DNA of 64,000 bases from Clostridium sardiniense (GTDB lineage Bacteria > Bacillota > Clostridia > Clostridiales > Clostridiaceae), in contig NZ_JAFBDA010000019.1 of the NCBI RefSeq assembly GCF_016907995.1, forward strand, positions 1-64,000, in the 5' to 3' direction. The translations under genes and the position numbers were made by a program. Positions 56,797 to 64,000 of this stretch are shown here, piece by piece. The notes beneath the pieces are model-generated. The model ran no database searches, was not told the DNA's origin, and saw only the letters and a list, made by a program, of their open reading frames with translations. Position 1 is the first letter of the stretch; every line of letters starts with the position of its first letter.

Positions 56797-57696
56797 TTGA
56801 AAAAAATAATAGGAATATTAAGCGTAGTACTTATATCTTTTGGTCTTATTGGATGTTCAGGAGCTAAGGATAAGACGGAGCAAAAAACTGATGGAGATAA
56901 ATTAAATGTTGCAGTTTCAATTTATCCATTAGAACAATTCACTAAAATGATTGGTGGAGATAAAGTAAACATACTAACTTTAGTTGGGCCAGGACAAGAG
57001 CCACATGATTTTGAAATAAAGCCTGCAGATTTCAAAGAACTTACAAATAGTGATATATTTGTTTATAACGGTCTTGGAATGGAAACTTGGCTTGATGAAG
57101 TAAAAGGGCAATTAAAAGATAGTAAAACTATAATGGTTGATTCAAGTAAAGATGTTAATGTAATTAAAGTGGGGGATAAAGTAGATCCACATATTTGGCT
57201 TAGTTTAAAAGATGCAACAATTCAAGCTAATAATATAAAGAATGCTTTAATTGAAAAAGATCCTAGTAATAAAGAATATTACGAGAAAAATTATAATAAG
57301 CTAAAGGAAGAGTTTGATGGATTATATAATGAATATAAGCCAAAATTCGAAAAGCTTAAGAATAAAGATTTCGTTACAGGTCATGCTGCTTTTGGATATC
57401 TTTGCAGAGATTTTGGATTAACTCAAAAATCAATTAGTGATTTATATTCAGAAGGAGAAGCTACTCCAAAGAAACTAGAAGAACTAGCTGCTTATTGTAA
57501 AAAGAATAATATAAAAACAATATTCTCTGAAAGTTTGGCAGAGCCTAAAACTTCAGAAACTCTAGCAAGGGAAGCCGGAGCTAAAGTTGAAAAAATATAT
57601 AGTTTAGAATCAAGCGAAGATGATAAAACATATTTAGAAGGTATGAAGTACGATTTACAAGTAATATATAATAGTTTAGTAGAAGAAAATAAGTAA
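56797..57696 (+). CDS. znuA: Zinc ABC transporter substrate-binding lipoprotein, ZnuA/AdcA-like
   Basis: This 299-residue lipoprotein has a lipobox ending at C20 (GLIGCSGA) and the TroA fold. The zinc-binding histidines are H70 (GQEPHDFE), H132 (DPHIWLS) and H196 (VTGHAAFGYL), with a fourth acidic ligand expected near SESLAEP. It starts with TTG behind GAGGTG. No znuB or znuC permease and ATPase genes are adjacent, so it must use a transporter encoded elsewhere. It has a ligand-free paralogue at 43184. Confidence 0.9.
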   Translation: MKKIIGILSVVLISFGLIGCSGAKDKTEQKTDGDKLNVAVSIYPLEQFTKMIGGDKVNILTLVGPGQEPHDFEIKPADFKELTNSDIFVYNGLGMETWLDEVKGQLKDSKTIMVDSSKDVNVIKVGDKVDPHIWLSLKDATIQANNIKNALIEKDPSNKEYYEKNYNKLKEEFDGLYNEYKPKFEKLKNKDFVTGHAAFGYLCRDFGLTQKSISDLYSEGEATPKKLEELAAYCKKNNIKTIFSESLAEPKTSETLAREAGAKVEKIYSLESSEDDKTYLEGMKYDLQVIYNSLVEENK

Positions 57697-57697
57697 T

Positions 57698-57746
57698 AAA
57701 AAAGGTTTGATTTAACTAAAATAGTAGTTAATCAAACCTTTTTTTG
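57698..57746 (+). terminator. Intrinsic terminator after znuA
   Basis: AAAAAAGGTTTGATT pairs with AATCAAACCTTTTTT around an interrupted stem. Confidence 0.88.
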
Positions 57747-57775
57747 CTATTAATATGCTATTAATATGCTATAAT
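57745..57775 (+). repeat. Tandem 11-base repeat merging into a -10 box
   Basis: TGCTATTAATA is repeated twice and partly a third time, the last copy turning into TGCTATAAT, an extended -10 promoter (TATAAT 57770-57775) for the MutS-like gene. Confidence 0.55.
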
Positions 57776-57808
57776 ATATGTAAAAAATAGTAAGGGGAGG
57801 CGGTTTTT

Positions 57809-59614
57809 ATTAAGGCCTTAGAGTATTATGAGAGTAATATAAAAAAGAGTAAAAGTGAAATAGATCAAATGGAAAAGAAAATAGCTACTATAGGTTGGAG
57901 CAGATTGTTAATAGTAGTTTTAATGATAGCCGTAGGTTATATACTATATAATCAAGGTAATATACCATTCCTTATAGGTGGGGAGGTTCTATTACTTGCT
58001 GTTTTAGTATGTACTGTTATCTATCATAATAAATTAATAAATAAAAGAATTAAAGTGGAGAGATTTCTAGAAATAAATGAAAAAGGTGTAAAAAGAATAA
58101 GTGGAGAATTTAGAACTATAGAGGATGATGGCTCAGAATACATTAACGATTCACATCCATTCTCTTCAGATATAGATATATTTGGTAAAAGCTCATTATT
58201 CCAGTTAATAAACGATACCTTAACTAAAGGTGGAAGAGAAAAACTAGTAAGCAATCTTTCTTTAAAGAAATTACCAACAAAAGAAATTATAGAAAAGAAA
58301 CAAGAGGCTATTAAAGAGCTTGGCGAAAAGATAAAGTGGAGACAAGAACTTTTAGTAAAAGGTAAAACTACAATAAAGAATAAGAAAAAAGAAACACAGG
58401 AATTAGAAGCATTTTTAACTTGGAGCAAGGAAAAGAAAGAAAAAGGTATAAGCAAGAAGTTAGTTGCGTATGTATTTATAGCTATCACATTTTTAAGTAT
58501 AGTTCTATCAATAATTAAGATAATACCACCAAGTTATATTTTGTTAGTGCTTTTAATTAACTTTGCAGTTATTAAGTTAATTACAAAAGATTATAAAGAG
58601 GATTTGGAAATGTTTAATAGTATAAAGCATACTATTAAATCTTATGCTGAGATATTAGAACTTATAGAAAAAGAAGAATTTAAATCAGAGTATTTAAAAG
58701 GTATAAAAGATAAGCTTAAAAGTGATACTTCAAATTCATGTGGAGAAGAAATGAAGAAATTATCTAATCTTTTAGATTGGATAGGAGATAGTTCTGGCAA
58801 TGCATACTATTTAATAATAAATATATTTATATTCTCGGATATATTTATAGTAGAGAATTTAGAGGACTGGAGATCACAAAATTCAAAGGAATTAGAAGTA
58901 TGGATAGATGTTATAAGCGAGATTGATGCATTAAGTAGTATATCTAATATATACTTTGATTTTGATAAGTTTACTTTCCCTAAAATTTCAGATAAGAAAG
59001 AAGTGAAAGGAAAAGCTATTGGTCATCCTCTTATAGGGGAAAAGGCTGTGAGAAATGACTATTCACTTTCAAATAATAAAAGGGTAACTCTAATCACAGG
59101 ATCTAATATGTCTGGTAAAAGTACATTTTTAAGAACAATTGGCTTAAATTTATTATTATCATATATTGGAGCTCCAGTTTATAGTGATAATTTTACATGT
59201 GGAATATTTAATATATATACATGTATGAGGACTAAGGATAATTTAGAAGAAAATATATCATCATTCTATGCAGAAATACTTAGGATTAAAATCCTAATAG
59301 AAGCAACTAAAAAGGGAGAAGATGTATTCTTCTTATTAGATGAGATATTTAAGGGAACTAATTCTTTAGATAGACATATCGGAGCTACTGAGCTTATAAA
59401 GCAATTAATAAATGGTGGAGCAATTGGGCTTGTATCTACTCATGATTTAGACCTTTGTAATTTAGAGGAATCTGATAATAGAATAGAGAATTATAATTTT
59501 AGAGAGTATTATGAAGATAATAAAATAAAATTTGATTATAAGTTAAGAGTTGGGAAAAGTGAGACACAAAATGCAATACATCTTATGAAACTTGCAGGTA
59601 TTGAATTTAAATAA
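57809..59614 (+). CDS. MutS-family (domain V) membrane ATPase, apparent ATT start
   Basis: This 601-residue protein has a short basic N-terminus, membrane segments at about residues 33-70, a second pair of hydrophobic helices at about 215-255, and a C-terminal MutS ATPase domain: Walker A TGSNMSGKSTFLRTIG, Walker B VFFLLDEIFKGTN and SLDRHIGATELI. It lacks the mismatch-binding domains of MutS, so it is a MutS-like protein of unknown role. GGGGAGG (57794-57800) is eight bases before an in-frame ATT at 57809; the first in-frame ATG (57869) has no binding site. The 20 residues gained (KALEYYESNIKKSKSEIDQ) look like coding sequence. Confidence 0.83.
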   Translation: MKALEYYESNIKKSKSEIDQMEKKIATIGWSRLLIVVLMIAVGYILYNQGNIPFLIGGEVLLLAVLVCTVIYHNKLINKRIKVERFLEINEKGVKRISGEFRTIEDDGSEYINDSHPFSSDIDIFGKSSLFQLINDTLTKGGREKLVSNLSLKKLPTKEIIEKKQEAIKELGEKIKWRQELLVKGKTTIKNKKKETQELEAFLTWSKEKKEKGISKKLVAYVFIAITFLSIVLSIIKIIPPSYILLVLLINFAVIKLITKDYKEDLEMFNSIKHTIKSYAEILELIEKEEFKSEYLKGIKDKLKSDTSNSCGEEMKKLSNLLDWIGDSSGNAYYLIINIFIFSDIFIVENLEDWRSQNSKELEVWIDVISEIDALSSISNIYFDFDKFTFPKISDKKEVKGKAIGHPLIGEKAVRNDYSLSNNKRVTLITGSNMSGKSTFLRTIGLNLLLSYIGAPVYSDNFTCGIFNIYTCMRTKDNLEENISSFYAEILRIKILIEATKKGEDVFFLLDEIFKGTNSLDRHIGATELIKQLINGGAIGLVSTHDLDLCNLEESDNRIENYNFREYYEDNKIKFDYKLRVGKSETQNAIHLMKLAGIEFK

Positions 59615-59640
59615 GAGGGATAGAGAAGAGAGAGGGACTT

Positions 59641-60564
59641 TTGAATATGGGGTATGTAATAATAGACTTAGAATTTAATAATTTAAATAATATAACAAAA
59701 TATTATCCTGAATTTTATGATAAATATCCAGATTTAAAATCACTTTCTATACAAAATGAAATAATAGAAATTGGTGCTATTAAAGTTGATAAGTATATGA
59801 AAGTGCAGGGAAGACTTAAAGAATATGTTAAGCCATCCATAATACCAGTTTTAAATCCTGAGATAACTGATATAACAAATATAACAGAGAATGATTTAAA
59901 AGAAGGTATAAGTTTTGAAACTGGAGTAAAGAAACTTAAAGAGTTTATAGGGGAAGATGTATTTTGTTCTTGGGCTAAGGATGATGTTGCACAAATTATA
60001 ATAAATGCGCATCACCATGGCTTTAGAGATTTAAAGTGGATAGACAGGTATTTAGACATTCAGGAATATACAAGTAAAATTTTGGGTGTTAAGAAATCTC
60101 TAAGTCTAAAAAATGCGTTAAAGAGGCTTAATATAAGAGTAGATAATAGGCTTTTGCATGATGCTTTAAATGATGCTGAATTTACAGTTCTTGTATTTAA
60201 GCAACTGTATAATCACAAAATAGTAAAGAATTATATAGTAGAGAATATTTATGATATGCCGGCTATAACTGTAAAAGAAGTAAGTGAAATAAATTTAGAG
60301 AAATCTAAAGTTAATTCATTATGTCCAAGGTGTAATAGAAAATTAGAATTAGAATTTGATTATATGCCATATAGGTGGAGATTCATATCAGTAGGGAGAT
60401 GTTCTAAGTGTGACGGATCTGTGCTTAATGAAGTTATAGTAAAGAAAACTCTTCATGGAGATATAATTTATTCTGAAATTGGAAGCATGATAGATGAACT
60501 AGAATACTCAGATTATAGCTATAAATTAGATAAATATTTTCTTAAGAAAGATAAAGCATTATAA
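59641..60564 (+). CDS. DEDD exonuclease (KapD/DnaQ-like) with C-terminal zinc ribbon
   Basis: This 307-residue protein has an exonuclease III-type domain in residues about 3-185: YVIIDLEFN with the DxE motif, IEIGAIKV, and HDALNDAEFTVLVF with the last HxxxxD. A zinc ribbon follows (CPRCNRKLEL, then GRCSKCDGS), which suggests RNA or single-stranded DNA binding. It begins 27 bases after the MutS-like gene in the same transcript. The start is TTG at 59641, or ATG at 59647; the GAGAGAGGG site fits both. Confidence 0.82.
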   Translation: MNMGYVIIDLEFNNLNNITKYYPEFYDKYPDLKSLSIQNEIIEIGAIKVDKYMKVQGRLKEYVKPSIIPVLNPEITDITNITENDLKEGISFETGVKKLKEFIGEDVFCSWAKDDVAQIIINAHHHGFRDLKWIDRYLDIQEYTSKILGVKKSLSLKNALKRLNIRVDNRLLHDALNDAEFTVLVFKQLYNHKIVKNYIVENIYDMPAITVKEVSEINLEKSKVNSLCPRCNRKLELEFDYMPYRWRFISVGRCSKCDGSVLNEVIVKKTLHGDIIYSEIGSMIDELEYSDYSYKLDKYFLKKDKAL

Positions 60565-60636
60565 CAATATTTATAGAATTATGTTAAAATAGTATAAGGT
60601 ATATAAATAAAATATTTAAAGAGGAAAGGGTTAACT

Positions 60637-61044
60637 ATGAATATAGCATTTTTTCTTACACCTAAAAATGAAGTGGTTTGTGAGAGTTTAGAATCGACTA
60701 TGAGACAAGTTATGGAACGAATGGAGCACCATGGATATACAGCGATTCCGCTAATAGATAAGCATGGAAGATACGTCTCTACTCTAACAGAAGGAGATTT
60801 ATTATGGAAGCTTAAGAATACTCCAGACCTTAATTTTAAAAATACTGAATGCGTAAAAGTGAAAGATATTAAAACAAGAAGAACACATAAAAGTGTATCT
60901 ATAAATGCAGATATTGAAAGTTTAATATCACTTGCAGTTAATCAAAATTTTGTTCCTGTTGTTGATGATGAAGGAATCTTTATAGGTATTATAAAGAGAA
61001 GTGATATAATAAACTATTGTTATAATGAAATAAAAAGCAAATAA
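60637..61044 (+). CDS. CBS-domain pair protein
   Basis: This 135-residue protein is made of two CBS domains (residues about 8-62 and 75-130; AIPLIDKHGRYVSTLTEGDLLW and VPVVDDEGIFIGIIKRSDII). Such pairs bind adenosine nucleotides and sense energy state. No partner domain is fused and no enzyme is adjacent, so the target is unknown. A GAGGAAAGGG site precedes the ATG. Confidence 0.9.
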   Translation: MNIAFFLTPKNEVVCESLESTMRQVMERMEHHGYTAIPLIDKHGRYVSTLTEGDLLWKLKNTPDLNFKNTECVKVKDIKTRRTHKSVSINADIESLISLAVNQNFVPVVDDEGIFIGIIKRSDIINYCYNEIKSK

Positions 61045-61058
61045 ATATATTTAGAAGC

Positions 61059-61093
61059 AAGAACTTAGTAAAAAATTACTAAGTTCTTTTTTT
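61059..61093 (+). terminator. Intrinsic terminator after the CBS gene
   Basis: AAGAACTTAGTAA pairs with TTACTAAGTTCTT, followed by T-run. Confidence 0.92.
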
Positions 61094-61236
61094 ATTGTAT
61101 TTATAAAATTTTATAGAGAAAAATAAGAATGTAAAAGTATGTGAAAGCAGTTGTAAAAGCATATTTAGACGGAAGGTGAATAAGAATTTTATTACATGAA
61201 TAATTTGAAGTTTTGAATAAAAAAATAAAAATTCCA

Positions 61237-61265
61237 TTGACACTAATTATTAATAAGAGTATAGT
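61237..61265 (+). promoter_or_regulatory. Predicted promoter of the csoR-copA operon
   Basis: Consensus TTGACA (61237-61242) and TATAGT (61260-61265) are separated by 17 bases. Confidence 0.65.
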
Positions 61266-61277
61266 ATAAAACATAAA

Positions 61278-61300
61278 TACACCCCCATAGGGAGGGGGTA
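61278..61300 (+). promoter_or_regulatory. CsoR operator
   Basis: TACACCCCCATAG followed by GGAGGGGGTA is a GC-rich inverted repeat in otherwise AT-rich DNA, right at the expected transcription start. It has the TACCCC...GGGGTA form of known CsoR sites. Confidence 0.82.
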
Positions 61301-61315
61301 CAAAGGAGTGGTATT

Positions 61316-61591
61316 ATGAATGACGATAAAAAGAAAGCTATGCAAGTTTTAAAGACTTGTAGGGGCCAAATTGATGGAATAATAAAAATGCTTGAGGAGG
61401 AAAGATACTGTATTGATGTATCTAATCAAATAATAGCAGCACAAGGACTTCTTAAAAAAGCTAATAAGCATGTATTAACACAACATATGCATCATTGCGT
61501 AAGAGAAGGTTTAGCAAATGAAAATGAAAAAGAGAAAGATGCTAAAGTTGAAGAAATCATAAGTATATTAACAAAACTTATAGATAAATAG
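61316..61591 (+). CDS. csoR: Copper-sensing transcriptional repressor CsoR
   Basis: This 91-residue all-helical repressor of the CsoR/RcnR family has the Cu(I) ligands C32, H57 and C61 with the same spacing as in characterised CsoR (YCIDVSNQ, LTQHMHHCV). Copper binding releases it from its operator and turns on copA. The AAAGGAGTGG site is adjacent to the operator. It is the first gene of a copper-efflux operon. Confidence 0.93.
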   Translation: MNDDKKKAMQVLKTCRGQIDGIIKMLEEERYCIDVSNQIIAAQGLLKKANKHVLTQHMHHCVREGLANENEKEKDAKVEEIISILTKLIDK

Positions 61592-61676
61592 AAATTGCTT
61601 AGTTATAGACTACATAAGAAGAGTTTAAATAAATAACGTATAAAAAATAAATAGCCTATATAAGGGAGGGAAATAA

Positions 61677-64000
61677 ATGAAAAAACAGTTTGATATCAAA
61701 GGTATGACTTGTGCATCATGTGCAAATAGGATTGAAAAAGTAGTAAATAAGATGGATGGCGTTGACGAGGCTGTAGTAAATCTTGCAACAGAAAAGATGA
61801 CAGTTAACTTTGATAAGGATAAAGTAACTAGTTCAGATATTGAAAGTAAAGTAAAAAAAGCAGGATATGAGGCAAATGAAATAAAATCAGATGATGTAGT
61901 AGATAAGAATTATAATATTACAGGTATGACTTGTGCATCATGTGCTAGCAGAATAGAGAAAGTACTAAACAAAACTGATGGGGTAGAGAGTGCAGTTGTT
62001 AATCTTGCAACAGAAAAAGCTACTGTAAAGTTCGATAAGGATGTTATATCATCAGAAGATATAATGAAGAAGGTTGAAAAAGCTGGATATGGTGCAGAAG
62101 AAATAAATGATGAAGACAGTTCACAAGGTCATTTTAAAATTAAGGGAATGACTTGTGCATCATGTGTACTTCATGTTGAAAAGGCAGTAGATAAATTAGA
62201 TGGTGTGGATAAAGCTACAGTAAATCTTGCTGTTGAGGATATGAAGGTAAAGTATGATAGAAGAAAAGTTTCGGCAAAAGATATTGAAAAAGCAGTAAAA
62301 AATGCTGGATATGAAGCTATAGAGATAAAAGATACAGATAAAAATGATCATAAGAAAGATTCAGAAGAAAAAGTTAAAAAGGCTAAGAATAGATTTATAT
62401 GGTCAATAGTATTTGCAATACCACTTGTAATAATTGCTATGGGACCTATGATTGGACTTAAATTACCAAGTGTTATAAGTCCCGATGCTAGTCCTTTTAA
62501 TTATGCATTTATACAACTAATTCTAGCACTTATAATCATAGTAATAGGTAGAGATTTCTTTATACATGGGTTTAAAAATCTATTCCACTTAAGTCCGAAT
62601 ATGGATACACTTATTGCTCTAGGTAGTAGTGCAGCTATACTTTATGGAGTATATGCATTAGTGAAAATTTATGGTGGTCAAGTACACTTTGCACATCACT
62701 TATACTTTGAATCAGCAGGTATGATTATTGCATTTATTAGCTTAGGTAAGTTCTTGGAGGCTATTACAAAAGGTAAGACTTCAGATGCTATAAATAAGCT
62801 TATGGGTCTTGCACCAAAAACTGCAACGATAATAGTTGATGGAAAAGAAAAAGTTGTAGGAATTGATGATGTTAGAGTTAACGACATAATTTTTGTAAAA
62901 CCAGGTGAAAAGTTACCGGTAGATGGTGAAGTTGTTGAAGGAACAACAAGTATAGATGAAGCTATGCTTACAGGAGAAAGTATTCCTGTAGATAAGAAAC
63001 CTGGTGATCAAGTATTTGGAGCAAGTATAAATAAAAATGGAATGTTTAAATATAGAGCAACTAAAGTTGGTAAAGATACAGTTCTTTCAAAAATCATAAA
63101 CTTAGTTGAAGATGCTCAAGGAACAAAGGCACCAATTGCAAAACTTGCAGATGTTATTTCAGGATATTTTGTACCAGTTGTAATTGTAATTGCAATTTTA
63201 TCAGCATTAGCTTGGTTCTTTATAGGTAATGAAGACTTAGAGTTTGCATTAAATATATTAATATCAGTTCTTGTTATAGCTTGTCCATGTGCTTTAGGCC
63301 TAGCAACACCTACAGCAATTATGGTAAGTACAGGTAAAGGAGCTGAAAATGGAGTTCTTATTAAAAGTGGTGTAGCACTTGAAGAAGCTCATAAGATAAA
63401 TACAATAGTATTTGATAAAACAGGTACAATTACAGAAGGTAAACCAAAGGTTACTGATATAGTATCAGTTTCTATTAAAGAAGATGAATTACTAAAATTT
63501 GCAGCAGCTGCTGAAAAGGGATCAGAACATCCACTTGGAGAAGCAATTGTAAAGGAAGCTGAAGATAAGAATATAGAATTACCACAAATTAAAGATTTTA
63601 AGTCTATCCCAGGTGAAGGTATCAATACAAATATTGAAGGGAAAAATACTGTAATTGGTAATAGAAAAATAATGGATAGAAACAATATAGATATTAAAGA
63701 TATTGAAAGTAAAGCACATGAACTAGCAGACAGTGGTAAGACACCAATGTTTATGGCTATAGATGGAAGCTTAGCTGGAATTATAGCAGTTGCAGATACA
63801 GTTAAAGAAAATAGCCAAAAGACTGTAAAAGCTCTTCATACTATGGGAATTGAAGTTGTAATGTTAACTGGTGATAATGAAAAGACAGCAAAGGCAATTG
63901 CAAAACAAGTTGGAATAGATAGAGTAATATCAGATGTTTTACCAGAAGGTAAAGCAAATGTTGTTAAAGAATTACAAGGTGAAGGCAAGAAAGTTGCAAT
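61677..64000 (+). CDS. copA: Copper-exporting P-type ATPase CopA with three N-terminal HMA domains (3' end outside window)
   Basis: The gene is open to the window edge; 774 residues are visible. Three heavy-metal-binding domains carry GMTCASC at about residues 9, 81 and 157, one more than the usual two of Firmicutes. Membrane segments follow, then the actuator TGES (MLTGESIPVD), the metal-transport motif CPC (536-538 in IACPCALGL) and the phosphorylation site D580 in FDKTGTI. The ATP-binding SEHPLGEAI and GDNEKTAKAIA are present. It exports Cu(I). It lies 85 bases after csoR with GGGAGGG before its ATG. The C-terminal membrane helices are not seen. Confidence 0.96.
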   Translation, partial: MKKQFDIKGMTCASCANRIEKVVNKMDGVDEAVVNLATEKMTVNFDKDKVTSSDIESKVKKAGYEANEIKSDDVVDKNYNITGMTCASCASRIEKVLNKTDGVESAVVNLATEKATVKFDKDVISSEDIMKKVEKAGYGAEEINDEDSSQGHFKIKGMTCASCVLHVEKAVDKLDGVDKATVNLAVEDMKVKYDRRKVSAKDIEKAVKNAGYEAIEIKDTDKNDHKKDSEEKVKKAKNRFIWSIVFAIPLVIIAMGPMIGLKLPSVISPDASPFNYAFIQLILALIIIVIGRDFFIHGFKNLFHLSPNMDTLIALGSSAAILYGVYALVKIYGGQVHFAHHLYFESAGMIIAFISLGKFLEAITKGKTSDAINKLMGLAPKTATIIVDGKEKVVGIDDVRVNDIIFVKPGEKLPVDGEVVEGTTSIDEAMLTGESIPVDKKPGDQVFGASINKNGMFKYRATKVGKDTVLSKIINLVEDAQGTKAPIAKLADVISGYFVPVVIVIAILSALAWFFIGNEDLEFALNILISVLVIACPCALGLATPTAIMVSTGKGAENGVLIKSGVALEEAHKINTIVFDKTGTITEGKPKVTDIVSVSIKEDELLKFAAAAEKGSEHPLGEAIVKEAEDKNIELPQIKDFKSIPGEGINTNIEGKNTVIGNRKIMDRNNIDIKDIESKAHELADSGKTPMFMAIDGSLAGIIAVADTVKENSQKTVKALHTMGIEVVMLTGDNEKTAKAIAKQVGIDRVISDVLPEGKANVVKELQGEGKKVA

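Overview
The window is AT-rich (by eye about 28-30% GC) DNA from a spore-forming, Gram-positive, low-GC Firmicute. It is most likely a Clostridium in the strict sense (cluster I). The evidence is a clostridial-type SecA and long-form HPF, an alpha/beta small acid-soluble spore protein, YtaF, an LPXTG-anchored surface enzyme, strong AGGAGG-type ribosome binding sites, many strong intrinsic terminators, and a raiA-type noncoding RNA. No phage, transposon, CRISPR array or rRNA was seen. The species cannot be fixed from the sequence.

Layout. 1-6.3 kb is housekeeping: the end of a comFA-like gene, comFC, a raiA-motif RNA with its own promoter, hpf, secA, and prfB with its programmed +1 frameshift. 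6.5-18.8 kb is a galactose module: a galactitol-family PTS (EIIA, EIIB, EIIC), a DeoR regulator, LacA and LacB, a class II tagatose-bisphosphate aldolase, LacC, and a 1979-residue wall-anchored GH2 beta-galactosidase. 18.9-21 kb holds a DUF2975/Xre pair, ytaF and a DUF457 membrane protein. 21.1-25.2 kb is a Fur-box-preceded ferric-siderophore ABC transporter. 25.3-27.2 kb is a TcyP-like cystine transporter with a CymR-like Rrf2 regulator. 27.3-32.2 kb has a membrane M28 peptidase, two small membrane proteins and tex.

32.3-39.5 kb is a second sugar module for galactosamine or N-acetylgalactosamine: mannose-family PTS EIIB, EIIC, EIID and EIIA, a GntR regulator, AgaS, a second class II tagatose-bisphosphate aldolase and its GatZ/KbaZ partner. 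A repeated ACTGGTAAT-type operator ties the cluster together. It has no tagatose-6-phosphate kinase and no deacetylase, so it probably leans on lacC from the first module and on a nagA elsewhere. The two modules plus the beta-galactosidase look like a programme for harvesting galactose and galactosamine sugars from host or dietary glycans.

39.5-51.4 kb is mixed: a NifX-like/ArsR pair, an FMN riboswitch with ribU, the rimI-tsaB-tsaE cluster, a ZnuA-like protein that has lost its metal histidines, two identical tRNA-Trp genes about 7 kb apart, a Usp protein, a Gfo/Idh/MocA oxidoreductase, a FUSC-type transporter divergent from a MerR regulator, an M42 peptidase and a nitronate monooxygenase-like enzyme. 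51.4-64 kb has a possible degenerate deacetylase, a spore SASP gene, the yhaO-yhaN pair, an orphan ZnuA lipoprotein, a membrane MutS-like ATPase that appears to start at ATT, an exonuclease with a zinc ribbon, a CBS protein, csoR with a clear operator, and copA with three metal-binding domains, cut by the window edge.

No wholly new multi-gene system stood out. The strongest leads are the raiA RNA locus, the multi-site GntR operator set (one copy inside agaS), the metal-blind ZnuA paralogue, the cre site placed between -35 and -10 of the galactose operon, and the ATT start.
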